DNA from: Thysanoteuthis rhombus
Taxonomy: Eukaryota > Mollusca > Cephalopoda > Oegopsida > Thysanoteuthidae
Length of the DNA: 64,000 nucleotides
Reading direction: 5' to 3'
Assembly (NCBI GenBank): GCA_963457665.1
Contig: OY735207.1
Span: 60,613,344 to 60,677,343, forward strand
The notes beneath the pieces were generated by a model. The model was not told the DNA's origin. It saw only the letters and a program-made list of their open reading frames with translations, and ran no database searches. The translations under genes and the position numbers were made by a program. Positions 1-10,933 of this stretch are shown here, piece by piece (positions within the stretch are counted from its first letter, which is position 1; every line of letters begins with the position of its first letter).

Positions 1-150
1 AGTTTTTTTTATTCTTAATTATTGGAGTATCTTGATTTTAAGTTTTTTTTAAAGTCTCATCTCACTTCAAGCTGTTTTAATGTGTGATTATCAGACATGA
101 AGTCTCAAAAGTTTAGATGACGTATTTTCTATTGTTACGTCATATAAGAA
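1..150 (+). repeat. Dispersed repeat family E, copy 1 (cut by window edge)
   Basis: A T-rich run is followed by a block containing CAAGCTGTTTTAAT and a later ACGTCATA. The same order of blocks recurs at 26590-26700 (+) and, inverted, at 10380-10500. No coding potential and no known family recognised. The left end lies outside the window. Confidence 0.45.
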
Positions 151-260
151 GGTAGCTGAGATAATATCATTTGAGCAAAAATAAACAAATAAATAGACGA
201 ACAGAAACTTATCATATAAGTTCATTATATGTTTAGATTATTACATTCATATATTTATAT

Positions 261-279
261 TTGTGTGTGTGTGTGTGTG
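261..279. repeat. (TG)n microsatellite
   Basis: Pure TG run directly upstream (in + coordinates) of a hammerhead-like motif. Confidence 0.95.
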
Positions 280-310
280 GACAAAACGAAAAACAGTAGT
301 ATTTAAATCA

Positions 311-363
311 GGTTTATTATACCTACATGTTTCGTCAACGGGCTTTGTTAAGGTAGTAATCGA
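311..363 (-). ncRNA. Degenerate hammerhead-ribozyme-like motif
   Basis: On the minus strand the order is: a stem I arm ATTACTACC, a core CTTAACA (consensus CUGANGA, two changes), a short GC-rich hairpin, an intact GAAA, the self-complementary CATG, UA, then GGTATAAT. The last segment pairs with the first over 8 bp if one C is bulged. The order of parts and the tiny palindromic stem III match the minimal hammerheads known from Penelope-like retroelements. The damaged core means it is probably inactive. Confidence 0.4.
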
Positions 364-500
364 TTTTGCAGATGAATAACGCCAATATCATATCGCGTGA
401 GCACAGACGCTAAGTATTTAAATCACCAAGAAACTGCTTAAACTATTTTCCGTACTGTCCAATTAAAAATATTGTCGTATATCGTATTCACATACTCATC

Positions 501-795
501 ATGTTTGGTTAAGAAGAAAATTATCTTTCTATGAAAAAAATTGGTAGGGGTTGTACTCGTTTATGGGAGAAACTATAAATAGTGCCGTCCACAAATTAGT
601 ACATCTCTACCATTTTTTGTCATAGAAAGATAATTTTCATCTCAACCAAATATGGACAGGATTTCATTATTTTTAGTGGAACATTACACCAATAAAAAGG
701 ATATCATCAGGTTTCATTCATGACCAAACTCTATAGCATTGAAACCCTGTTGCCAAAATTTTGAATAAGTTGCTGTCCAAAAATGAGAACGTATA
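501..795. repeat. Fold-back element, partial copy, with strong hairpin 501-549/604-652
   Basis: Positions 501-549 and 604-652 are near-perfect inverted repeats around a ~55-bp loop. Positions 590-790 are collinear with the 30.4-kb fold-back element, including the blocks TGGAACATTAC and ATAGCATTGAAACCC. The outer motif TGTACTCGTTTATGGG matches the end of that element. No ORF. It looks like a non-autonomous transposon of which two partial copies lie end to end here. Confidence 0.55.
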
Positions 796-844
796 CGCTT
801 ACGAAACAAGTTTATTTAAAATCAATAGTTTGTGTATAAGCGCG

Positions 845-867
845 CGTGTGTGTGTGTGTGTGTGTGT
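845..867. repeat. (GT)n microsatellite
   Basis: Pure GT run. Confidence 0.95.
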
Positions 868-2204
868 TTCTGTGTGTTTGTTTCTGTGCGTGCGTATGCA
901 AGAAATCCATCGAGTATAATTAGGTGTTCAGGAAACATATTCTTTCCACAAAATCTAACCGACTAATGACGTCATCCAATGATGACGTATTAATTCGAGC
1001 AACCGAACAAATTTGTTTCGCAATTAATTTCAAAATTAGATTCCCGTGAACTGTTTCGTGGGAACAAGCACATTTCCTTGTCAGACCATGTAAACTTGAA
1101 CCGGAAAAGCAATTCATAGCCCCACCCCGCCGCGATTGAAATTATTTTGGGAGTCACTCTTCGATACTTATTCGCCGAATAAATAATTTTAGCTTATTAA
1201 GAATAATTAGTGAAACGTTTTGGGAACTTCCTGTGGTGTCAGGATTAGCGAGCCCATCTCACAAACCAGTTCGCACGTATAATTAGTTCGATCAAGATTG
1301 AGTACACAAATTAATGGGGCCTTGTGCCAGAATGAGCTGAGATTATCATTTTATTGGTCTTACTCCCTCTTATTGATTCTTTTTGTCATAACTTTGCGTC
1401 GATACAATTTAACCAAATTGCGTGAAATTGGAAAAGGCTTCCGAAGAAACTTGAGTTCACAATCCAAACCTGCCTTTCATGGACGTCACCTAAACTATTT
1501 CGGCCACAGAAGCTTATACGATTAAACAGAGCACAAAACTGTGCTCATTCTTGCATCCCTTCGTTTTCAAATTTTTATGTCGAATTTGGTTTCGTGAAAA
1601 CGCGAATAAATACCGGCTTCTCAAGACATTCTGGTGACAAAACTTTTTTGTAGGTGACGTATCCACTGGAATACGGCTTTCGGAAAAAATTGTGCCTTTA
1701 CGCTGGTTATATATCAGGTGCCTCCACCTAAGCTTCAGATATCACAAATATCTCTGTCTTAGCTAGTTCTTCGACATTTTTTAGAGGCGACATTCACCCA
1801 GAGAGGCGTGACCCAATTCACCGTACGCTATTTCATATCTACTTTCGGTCGGGGAAGAGGAGACGGATTCATGCTTTTCCCAAAGGCATTAGTATCAGTT
1901 TTAGTCTCAGTCTGAACCTGGCTCGCCCAGTCCATTTTCTGAGCCGACAAGCTATCGGACAGTAACATTTCCAGTGCGACTTACTGTTTTTTAAAATATG
2001 CCTTCACGACATTATCTGCCATGGTCCTGACATCTCGACGATTCAACCTGGAATTACAGGTAAATAATATAAAATACACCATTTCAAGTGCAAACGACAA
2101 GTAATTGGTTTATCGATATTTACATACATTTTATTCAGTTCGGTACAGGGATACATGGAAGTAGAAGAAATTTGAGTTGTAAGTTGTGTGGTGGGGACGG
2201 CTTG
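868..2204. other. No gene recognised
   Basis: AT-rich sequence. Short ORFs at 920-1117 (-) and 1298-1525 (+) resemble no family I know and have no convincing splice or start context. I see nothing else supportable here. Confidence 0.5.
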
Positions 2205-2335
2205 TCTGCCTTAAAAATCAGTATTTGAATTTTTTATTTTATTTACTGGGGCACAAACTCCTACTCTGGCACCAACGGGGAATACACAAGTATCTAACCA
2301 CGCCTTTATTCGATCTAGCCCAAAGCCACCGTACT
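2205..2335 (-). mobile_element. tRNA-derived SINE relic (family S1, copy 1)
   Basis: Read on the minus strand, GGCGTGGTTAGATACT and the following segment align with the SINE-like unit at 6145-6255, which carries recognisable A-box-like and B-box-like segments. The B box here is worn down. No ORF. Confidence 0.4.
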
Positions 2336-2424
2336 GAAGTAGCCAGTGAGGATCGAATACATTATGCCAAAATGCTAATTAGTTAAAACAAAACAAAAAA
2401 ACAAAACAAAACAAAAAACAAACA

Positions 2425-2585
2425 CGCACTGATTCTATTGATGTGAGTTTGAAAATATGTAAGCTTAGCTTATCCGTGTAATTATGTTCATAAAGGTTTT
2501 CACTTTGGTCTCTGATCACCGAAGTGATCAACCTTACATAGATGTTTGCTCTTCTCGATTGCAGTCATGAGTGAAAGTCATATAA
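2425..2585 (+). repeat. Duplicated ~155-bp non-coding unit, copy 1
   Basis: Shares an ordered series of blocks with 3100-3262: ACGCTGATTCTA, GTTTGAAAATATGTAAGC, TTAATCCGT-like, a GTGATC pair, and a closing TTGCAGT-GAATGAAA-like end. Each copy follows an A/C-rich run of the AAAACAAAAC type. Origin not recognised. Confidence 0.6.
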
Positions 2586-3099
2586 GAAAGATCTGCCACG
2601 TTGTTCAAACAAACTTTGGTAACATTTGGGAACATTTTCTCCTGAAATAAATCTATTTGTTTCCCATTGATTAAGGGAGAAGAATCATTAAAAAAAGGGA
2701 TTAAAAAAAACGACCTGAAAGAGTACGCTGATTGATTTATTTTTACTTCTAGCTACATTTTCATCGGTATCCAAAATGTCGGTATCTATTCGAGTTCCCC
2801 ATAAATTAGAGGAAGAAAATCTGCGCACGCATTAGGTAACATCGAATAATTAGAAAAAATGTTCTGGTCCTTATATTACAAATGCTTTCTTTTACGCTAC
2901 ATCTTATTTTGAGAATTGAAAAAAAGAAAAGAATCATACGACGTAGTGTGACGTGAGAAAGAAAACAATATTCCCCCTTTCTAATGAACTCTTGACCGAT
3001 TCAAATTTGATCTAAACGAAAAAGATTTAGGCATTCATATAACTGTTGACTTTTGTCGCAGTTGAAAAGTAAAAAAAAACCCAAACAAACAAAAGAAAA
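2586..3099. other. Spacer without gene
   Basis: AT-rich sequence between the two duplicated units. No ORF of interest and no recognised repeat. Confidence 0.5.
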
Positions 3100-3262
3100 A
3101 AACGCTGATTCTAACAATGTAAGTTTGAAAATATGTAAGCTTGGTTAATCCGTAAAAGTATGTCCATCAAGATTCTCCATTTTATTTTGTGATCGCCCAT
3201 GTGATCAGCCTTCCGTAGTTGTTTTTTTTTCGTCTTCCTTGCAGTTTGGAATGAAAATTTCT
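3100..3262 (+). repeat. Duplicated ~155-bp non-coding unit, copy 2
   Basis: Second copy of the unit at 2425-2585, diverged by point changes and small indels. The A/C-rich leader is again present just upstream (3070-3100). Confidence 0.6.
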
Positions 3263-4989
3263 ACAGGAAAAAATGTAATTGACTCAAAAACATACAAGCA
3301 GCTCAAGATACATGTGAAAATAACTTGGAACAATTAGACCATCCCGACGACCTTAACCGACAATCGGGAGACGGTATCAATTGTCAGTTATTTACGAAGA
3401 ATCGGAATATAGACGTATTTCCAGCAGTTTCCATCAGGGTGTTTCTTTGATGTGGCACTGCTGTCGTGCCGAAAAGCATGTAATTTTTAGAAGAATTATA
3501 CGAGAATAAAGTGTGGATTTTTTTGTTCCATTTTCTCTCTTCACGTTCTTATCAAGCGTGACTTATTAGCTTGGCCAGATAATTACACGAATTCTTTGAT
3601 ATACCTTTTGAGAGGTAAAAGTGCATTTAGGAGACGGGTGAGGGCACTTGCAGATATAGCTTAGCATGGTTATGTGGGGTTCAAGGTTTCATTCGTTATG
3701 CCAGACGAAGACAGTATTTAATGTACTTTTTCACGCACTAAGAATACCTTTTCAGAAGTACAACAAATTGTATCCTCTTCGAGAAGTGTGGAACATTGTA
3801 AATAGCCCCCGACGCGCCTCTTGATGACATGCAGATACAATTACTAAGTTATTCACCGTTTATCGATAATCCACCGTTAGAAGTGGCTTGCTCTGGTCTG
3901 CCAGGCTCATGTCTCATTGATTACATCTTGAAAGCAGAGCCGGTCGGAACCTAGGCGGTCGCTTAGGACACTAGTGTCCTGGGGGTGTGCCCCAAACTGA
4001 ATACAAGTGGGAATACATTTTGAGCATCGCCTATGGCGCAGGAAACACTTGTACAAATTTCAAGTCTCACCTAGGGCTCAAATTTCAAGTCTCATCTTAC
4101 TCAGTCCCTGTTTGAAAGTGAACAATTACGTATATCATATATTTTGTCGTACTGCTAATAAAAACATTACATGATATATTCTTTCTACGGAATACGAAAC
4201 GGTACCTTTGAACTGAAAAAATAGCTCTTTCTTGAGGAGAAAAATATTATGTTTGAGATGATATGTTTTTATTCAGACTTCCTCTAGGGGAATAAAAAAT
4301 GAAATAATACGGGGGGGGGAGAGAGAGATGAATAATTGGAAAGAAAGAAAGAAGGATAGAGAAGGAAAGTAACAAATAATATAGAAAAGAAAGAAGAGAC
4401 TGAATAGAAAAAAACAAAGCCAAATTGTAAGTTAATCAGCAACTCCAAATAAAGAAGTAAAAACATATTTGTGTGAGGATATTTTTTGAAAAAAGCGGAT
4501 AAATATTCTTGTAATTATGTGAATAAACATCAGGATGTTAATGCTGGCTGTAATTCCTGACCACTGACAATCCATTTCTAGTCAATTCATAAGCAATACA
4601 TCATAGATATATAGCCCTATTTTGCCCCGATTTTTAAAGCACAACACACAGATTGAGTGCCGAAACTTGTCCCAAAATACGTAAAAAAATTCAAAATTTG
4701 GTGTTTCATTATCAGTTTTCCCCCTTATCGCCAAATGTATTTGAATCATTATTGTAGAAAACGACAAAAAAACGAAATGGATTAGTGAAGGAATAAGCAG
4801 TAAACTCAGTGGACATTAGTGAGAAAATCCAAAAACTTGCCTATGTATATCGGGTCAAAAATTTGGTCGATGCTTCAAACCTACCGTAATATTGTTTCCT
4901 ATTATTTAACGACCGCTGACATTCGAGTAACTGCGAATTTAATGTATTTGTTCAATTGATCCAACCCTTGATATTGAGGGTAATACAAC

Positions 4990-4990
<1 letters not shown>
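3263..4990. other. No gene; possible decayed DNA-transposon end near 3937-4090
   Basis: Mostly unannotated AT-rich sequence. Around 3937 the motif CAGAGCCGGTC followed by CCTAGGCGGTCGC resembles terminal sequences of hAT-type non-autonomous elements, but I could not define a matching second end. 4308-4400 is a purine-rich stretch (G and A). Confidence 0.3.

Positions 4991-5043
<53 letters not shown>
4991..5043. repeat. (AT)n microsatellite
   Basis: Pure AT run of about 52 bp, abutting the repeat that carries the hammerhead-like motif at 5081-5140. Confidence 0.95.
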
Positions 5044-5044
<1 letters not shown>

Positions 5045-5080
5045 TGTTAAAAAAAACTGGACAGTCTATTTAATTTTTTG

Positions 5081-5140
5081 TTTGACGTTCCAAGGTTGGT
5101 TGTTTGAGATCTTTTGACAATCATCAGTCATTATCGGAAG
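5081..5140 (-). ncRNA. Hammerhead-ribozyme-like motif
   Basis: Minus strand: intact CTGATGA (5121-5127 complement), a stem II region, then CAAAC where GAAAC is expected (one core change), a small CCAA/TTGG hairpin in the stem III position (5090-5099), then GTC, the commonest hammerhead cleavage triplet. Stem I is not clearly paired. It lies ~40 bp from an (AT)n array, like the 54-kb copies. Confidence 0.35.
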
Positions 5141-5494
5141 AATCTGATAGTGGTATTCAAAGAGTAATCCGTACTACTTCTCATTAAAATTTTATACTTA
5201 TATTTACTGTTGTCTCTTTTAACCAGCGTAATCATGAATAAATCTGTTCAAATGTGTAACTGAAATTAACGCAACGAGCTGACGATATCATCTGCGAGCG
5301 TGGACATTACATAATTCTGCACTCTAGATGAAAAAGAATTTTAGTTTTTAGATTACATCATTTTTTTTTTCTACAAACAGTCGTCCAAATCATCTTATGA
5401 TGTTATATCGTGCAAGTGTCTTACTTTCCAATCCCTGTTAATGCAGTATGAATTCTGATGCGTTAAATATAATTATCGTGGGAAAGATCAGCTG

Positions 5495-5495
<1 letters not shown>

Positions 5496-5549
<54 letters not shown>
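5496..5549. repeat. (TA)n microsatellite
   Basis: Pure TA run. Confidence 0.95.
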
Positions 5550-5550
<1 letters not shown>

Positions 5551-5675
5551 GTTTTTTTTCAATTTGTAAGAATACGAAAAGGAAGAAATAGAAAACAGAT
5601 TTTATCCGCTGTTGATGATATTTAACTACAGTGCTCAATATTTGGTAGAGATATTAATATACAAAAATATGACTA

Positions 5676-5740
5676 ACAGGGATGTATACCCTGTGAATGC
5701 CAACATTTCGAGTCTGACACACTCATCAGCAATCTGTAAT
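5676..5740 (-). ncRNA. Hammerhead-core-like motif with adjoining hairpin
   Basis: Minus strand: intact CTGATGA (complement of 5723-5729), a 13-nt stem II region, intact GAAA (complement of 5706-5709), then after 11 nt the hairpin ACAGGG/CCCTGT (5676-5694). Both catalytic boxes are present, but I could not pair stem I or place the cleavage triplet convincingly, so it may be only a core-like remnant. Confidence 0.3.
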
Positions 5741-6144
5741 ACGTTTTTTTTTAATTTTCAAAATCACAAGAACGAAGAACGAAGTCTCGGTAAACACGAC
5801 AGACAAAGAATATTCTTTCAATTTTTTGGAATAGTATTTCTCGTTTTCTCACAAGAGAATGAATGCATAGAGCCAACTGATGTAAAATTCAAACGTTTTT
5901 TCTCTGATTGAGCGCTTTCGATCGCTCTAGAAATCATTATCAAGATCTTTGAAATTAGTGTTATCATTTTTCCACCATTTTTATAATCCACTCATTACAT
6001 TCATTTTGTTTGTATTTCAGTACATCATATTAATGTTTTCTTTGTTATCGAGATTTTAAAACTGGTTTTACTTCGTGGTCCATGACGTCGTAATGTACTG
6101 GTATAGAAACGTAAAGTCAACTTTAGGTTCGGAGCAGAGTTAGA
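5741..6144. other. No gene recognised
   Basis: AT-rich; nothing supportable. Confidence 0.5.
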
Positions 6145-6255
6145 AAAAAAAAAAAAAAACAAATATTCGAAATACTGGTCTTGAACACTGAACTCTGGCA
6201 CTCGTGGGAAATACTTGAGTATTTTAACCACGAGGCAAACCACCCAAACTCAACA
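6145..6255 (-). mobile_element. tRNA-derived SINE relic (family S1, copy 2)
   Basis: On the minus strand TGCCTCGTGGTTAAAATA resembles a tRNA A box, and CAGTGTTCAAGACCAG about 45 bp on resembles a B box. The segment is homologous to 2205-2335, so this is a dispersed family rather than a tRNA gene. Confidence 0.5.
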
Positions 6256-7265
6256 GTATTTATTTATTTTTTTCTGGATTTGTTAAAAAAAACCCCTAAA
6301 CGATGGATGTTACCTGCATTTTAGCGCTGAGTAGGTGTTTTGCAATTTTATGCCTGGCTGTGTGCAGAAAATGCAAGCAACTAAGTATCACTACATTACC
6401 CTCTCTGAGTTCGGTGGATCTCTCGTTCTCAACGTGTACGTGGTAGCGTATATAAATGTGAGACACATATGTGTACACCTATATACATAGAAGAATATGC
6501 ATTGCCATAAATATTGAATTACTGATGCAAATGTTCCCAGCGTAATCTTTTGCACAATGTCATGGAAATCTTAGAAGTGTCTTTGGATTTTCCAGAGCTA
6601 TTTATCGCTTGTTTAATTTGATAACCATCGGACGTCGTTTTCAAGTAGACACGGGCCTCTCCCAGGTGTTGGGATCCAAAAAGCCAACAATGTGTCATAA
6701 CCGAACTGAGATCAATTCAGCTATTTTGGAGCTAGATATAGCTATTTAGAACAAAACCTTTCTATTTTGGAGCTTGATCAATATTTTGGTGTCCAACATT
6801 CATTTGCGTTATCGTGCAAACCGTGGTATAACGATCTACGCTATAACGGGGAATGTCTGTGTTCAGGAGCAAGGAGAACAGGTTCAACTTTAAGGTAATG
6901 AAAGCAAAATCGGTCAAGATTTAAGCACTTGTCTTTTTCTTTTGACTTGACTTCAGAAAAGAATTTTTTCCGGAGAGATAGTCACTTATGATGAAAAATG
7001 GATTCGTAATTTGAATCCGGAGTGAAGTAAATAGTGAGTAGATATTTTTGTGTATGCGTGTGTATATATGTGTATGTTAGTATATGTTCGTGTGAGTATG
7101 CGTATTCTACGTATATATGTGTATTTAGGTTATATGATTGATGCAAAAATTTTTTTTGAGTTGGTAACTCTCTCTATGTGTGTACATATTTGCATGTACA
7201 CGTGCGTACTTGGAAAGACATCTTTCACCATGCTCTCTTTCCCCACCTCTATTCACCTCTCTATG

Positions 7266-7270
<5 letters not shown>
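6256..7270. other. No gene; short MITE-like fragment near 6800-6860
   Basis: Contains GTTATCGTGCAAACC and CTATAACGGGG, resembling the terminal 'TTATAACG' sequence of the MITE at 46363-46581. 7050-7200 is a diffuse TG/TA-rich region. Nothing else recognised. Confidence 0.3.

Positions 7271-7306
<36 letters not shown>
7271..7306. repeat. (GA)n microsatellite
   Basis: Pure GA run. The ORFs across it are artefacts of the repeat. Confidence 0.95.
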
Positions 7307-7310
<4 letters not shown>

Positions 7311-8319
7311 GTGTAAGTAGATGGATCGATGGTGGACATATTGATAGAGGGATGCGGATATCAGGGCATATATGTGTACGTGTATGTACATATAGGTTTA
7401 TAAATTTGTGCATCTCTCTTGCTTGTTTTCGCGTGATAATTGAAAGTATACATGCGTTTCACTGTGCAATGCAACGTTCAAATATAATCTACATTTGGTA
7501 AGTAATACCTAAGTAAATAATACACTTTGTTGGAATTTGGCAACAATTGGAAAAACCATAATAAGCTCTCAATTGGAATGATAATAAATTTTGACTTTCT
7601 CGCAAGCTTTTAACTGCAAAACGACCAAATTATTTTCACCAAGAGTTTTACCCAGAGCCGACACCCGTATATAGTTACCCTCCTATTTAAGTGGCAAAGA
7701 GACCCCCCCTGAAAAAAAAAACGAAAAACAAAACAAAGCAAAACAACAAAAACGTTTTCTACGTGAGAAACATTGCACACATATTGTAAGACAGAAAGAA
7801 GCAAGAATTGCTGCAGTGTCAGCATAGAAAACTCGTTCAGAACCTTTTTTGCCATCTGTTGGGCAATGCACGTAAAGAAGTGTTCGTCTGTCCGTCAAGC
7901 AGATAGTTTTTCAGCCACATCAAAGATGAATTTCAGACTTGCTAGATTTATGTTGTGTTTCCCAAATCGACATCCACTAAAAAAAGTCGGTTGATGCTAA
8001 TTTCTTTATGAAGAGGCATGTACTTGAAAATTCCCACTACACAAATAAAAACATAAAGACAAGCACCTGACTGATTGGAACCAAAGGGAAGAAACAGAAA
8101 ACTTGGAATGACCTGAAAATAGGGTGTAATAGGCTGGCCCTGTCAAGATTGACAATGGATGTAGCTGCTTTCATAGTTTTTACTTCATGGATGCAAAACT
8201 ATGTACACATCTCTTTTTGCTAACAACAGCTATGTTTATTTTGTGAGAATCAATTAAGAACTTTTTAGTATATATAAGATGATTCCTTTCGACTGAAAAT
8301 ATGTATTTGTGGATTATGA
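7307..8319. other. No gene recognised
   Basis: Short ORFs on both strands (for example 7610-7855 and 7683-7898) overlap in different frames and show no recognisable domain. Confidence 0.5.
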
Positions 8320-8520
8320 AGGGGCAGTCGTGCCAATCGTTGCTGGAACGCAAGGAATAATTACTTAAAGCCTAGCAGAAAGCCTGGAGAAAGAATAGAA
8401 ACCCTCCAAGCAACGGTATTACTGAAGATAGCTAGGATGCCGAGAAGAGTGCTCGAGTATTGTGGAGACTTGCTGTCACTCAATCTCCATTTCAAATGCT
8501 AGTCCTGTGAAGTTAGTGGC
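8320..8520 (+). pseudogene. R4/Dong-type retrotransposon, 3' end relic
   Basis: Conceptual translation gives pieces such as VVPIVAGTQGI and RRVLEY, which match the last ~50 residues of the ORF at 60236-62158 (VVPVIVGALGT ... LRKVLEI). It runs on into the shared 3' UTR block GGAGACTTGCTGTCACTCA. Only the extreme C-terminus and the start of the 3' UTR survive, with frameshifts. Its closest relative within the window is the + strand copy at 58855-59062. Confidence 0.6.
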
Positions 8521-8976
8521 TACTTGAGCTCACCTGTTGCGACTATTTTCTTATCATTCGAATTCAAAGTTGTACTTCTCCTGAACTGGTTGCCTCCCAA
8601 GGCAGGAGGGCCCAGTCTGCCTGGCTAGGTGGGGGAGGGAGATAGACAGATGGATTGAAAAGGGGAGAAAAGTTTGTTTTTTTTTTATGGAAGGGAACAG
8701 ACACTCTTGGGGGGGGGGTTAATTCGTGGCTGGGTGTGCCTCTCAAAGTAGCTTCCTTGAGAACTTGGCCAAATATGCCTTTTTTTAGCGCAAAAAGCAG
8801 GGGGGTAATTATACGTAGATATTTGGGCCACGAGAGAATTAGACGAATTTTTTCTCATTGTCTTGAACAATTTAGAATGTTTGCATAGCGGAAACCGATC
8901 CGAAATATGTTGTAGCGGAAAATCGGTTATCTGTTTTTGAAAACAAATAAAAAAAACCAAAAAGTGAAGAAAAAGC

Positions 8977-8977
<1 letters not shown>

Positions 8978-9026
<49 letters not shown>

Positions 9027-9061
9027 GATGAGAGAGGGATTAGAGAGAGAGAGAGAGAGGG
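8978..9061. repeat. (GA)n array, interrupted
   Basis: GA run with an internal GATGATGATG interruption near 9022, then a second shorter GA run. Confidence 0.95.
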
Positions 9062-9226
9062 GGGAGAAGGGATATATATGAATGGAAGAAGAGAAAGCTC
9101 AATTTGGTGAAAATAATAAGAAAGCATTTGGTAGAAGACATTGAAGGCAAAGTGAGATTAGGAAAGAAAAGAGCAACTAAAGAGAGGGAGAGACCAGGAA
9201 ACGTAGCAGAAACAAAAACAACATCA

Positions 9227-9287
9227 GCAACAACAACAACAACAACAACAATAATAATAATGATAATAATAATAATAATAATAATGA
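9227..9287. repeat. (AAC)n-(AAT)n microsatellite at the 5' junction of a Dong copy
   Basis: CAA repeats change to ATA/TAA repeats just before Dong-homologous sequence begins, matching the TAA target preference seen at 59-63 kb. Confidence 0.85.
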
Positions 9288-10290
9288 TCATGGATATGGC
9301 TACAAAAAGGAGACCTAAAGAGAGAAACAGAATCTCTCATCATAGCAGCCCAAAAGAAATGCATCAGGACAAACTAAAACGAGGTGAAAATCAACAGAAA
9401 ACAAGACAAACAGCAAGTGTCGCCAATGTGGGGAAAGAGATGAAACTGTAAACCACACAACCAGTGAATGTAGACAATTAGCCCAAAAGGAGTATAAACA
9501 CAGACACGATAGAGTAGCATCAGTGATACACTGGGAACTGAGCAAACGAATGGAATTCAGTCATGCAGACAAGTGGTAACAGCACAAACTAAAGACAGCC
9601 CTAGAAAGAGGAGCAATGAATTACTCTGGGACTTTGATATCCAAACTGACCGTCCCATCCACACGAGAAGACCAGACCTGATAATCGTGGACAAGGAAAG
9701 GGAAACCTGCCAAATGATAGATGCTATCGTGTCTGCGGATATCAGAGTAAATACGAAAGAGAATGAAAAACCAGGGAAATACTAGGACGTGGCAAAGGGA
9801 ACTAAAGAAGGTGTGGAACATGATAGTCAGGGTAGTGCCAGTAATAGACGTTGCACTCGTAACAGTACCAAAGGCATTGTAAACAAGATTGGAGGAACCA
9901 TGGGTAAGCTGAAGGATTGAGACAAAAGAGACCACAACACTCAGTCCCCTGCAGTGTTGTGGTCTGTATTGTCTCAATACCGAAAAAGCACTGGAAATGA
10001 AACTTACGACTCCAGCTGGTAGCAATGGTCTAAAAATCACCGTAGATGCAGTACAAACCACAGCAATGCTGTGATAGTTGCGAGTGATATCAGAGGAAGG
10101 TTGGAGGCATGGGATGACTCAATGTTACTCAGTCTTCAGCGATGACCATCAGGCAACTGGTGTGAAATCATAAGCTACAGCACTGGGAGAGTGTGAAAAG
10201 TTGAGCTGGAGACTCCAAGAGACTTGCTGTCATTCAGTTTCGAGCGGTGATCACCAGGCAACTGGTATATGAAATAAAAAAAAATAATAA
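9288..10290 (+). pseudogene. R4/Dong-type retrotransposon, 5'-truncated copy
   Basis: Begins inside the ORF, upstream of the zinc knuckle. Across frames one can read a CRQCG-like knuckle with DETVNH, the HDRVAS-IHWELSKRM segment, and the restriction-like endonuclease block RRPDLIIVDKERETCQMID, with the PD...D residues kept. These correspond to residues ~410-560 of the copy at 60236-62158. The reading frame is broken by stops (for example after EKPGKY near 9783) and frameshifts, so it cannot be functional. The 3' UTR carries two inverted-orientation matches to the CAACTGGTG module (~10130 and ~10260) and ends in an A-rich/AATAAT tail at 10268-10290. The C-terminal coding part is rearranged (see 9916-9978). 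Confidence 0.8.
9916..9978. repeat. Inverted duplication inside the Dong copy
   Basis: Positions 9916-9941 (ATTGAGACAAAAGAGACC...) and 9953-9978 are inverted copies of the same Dong segment (the sequence coding for RIETVQTTAL), separated by ~11 bp. Confidence 0.7.
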
Positions 10291-10379
10291 TCTATATGAT
10301 GAGCTTATATGCAACTCCTTCAGTTCATTTGTCTGTTTGTTTGCGCTCAAGTGGGACGATCCCTATGGTTGATTTAATT

Positions 10380-10500
10380 TCTCATTATGACATAACAATA
10401 AAAACTACGTCATAGAGACTCTTGAGACTTTATATTTAATCAGTACTCATTGAAACAGCTTGAGATGAGTTGAGACTCGAAAAAAAAAAAAAATTAAAAT
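10380..10500 (-). repeat. Dispersed repeat family E, copy 2
   Basis: Reverse complement aligns with 1-150 and 26590-26700 through CTCATCTCAAGCTGTTT-type and ACGTAG/GTCATA blocks. The poly-A at ~10482 is the T-run of the other copies. Confidence 0.45.
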
Positions 10501-10639
10501 TAGAACACTTGAATCTTTAGAAATAATTTACCTCAGGAAATAGCTTTACGCTCCTTAATCCGTTTATTAATAGTCCCGTTATTTTTATCGGTATATAACA
10601 ATGATAAAAAAAAAATAATGAAAAGTCCTTGAAATATAA

Positions 10640-10862
10640 TTTGTTCAATGTGTGACGAAAAGATGATAATGACATCACAGTCAATAATTGAACAACTGTT
10701 GCGTCAAAATTTGAAGTCATGTGAAAAAATTCGATCAAACAATTATAATTCTATTCATGACATCACTGGCGTTTCCACGGGAAAACATCTAAAATAGAGC
10801 AAAAACATCTAGAAATATCTAGATTCTGGAAAATCTAGATGTTATTAATAACCCCACCAGAA
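10640..10862 (+). repeat. Dispersed repeat family C, copy 1
   Basis: Shares TTGAACAACTGTTGCGTC, TATTCATGACATCACTGGC and a palindromic CATCTAGA...TCTAGATG block with 40010-40330, and the first part with 35165-35335. Non-coding. The block at 10797-10839 can fold on itself. Confidence 0.55.
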
Positions 10863-10866
10863 CCCT

Positions 10867-10867
<1 letters not shown>

Positions 10868-10927
<60 letters not shown>
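10868..10927. repeat. (CA)n microsatellite
   Basis: About 30 CA units. Confidence 0.95.

Positions 10928-10933
<6 letters not shown>

Noticed and set aside
1298..1525. 75-codon ORF
   Set aside because: No domain and no splice or start context; length expected by chance.
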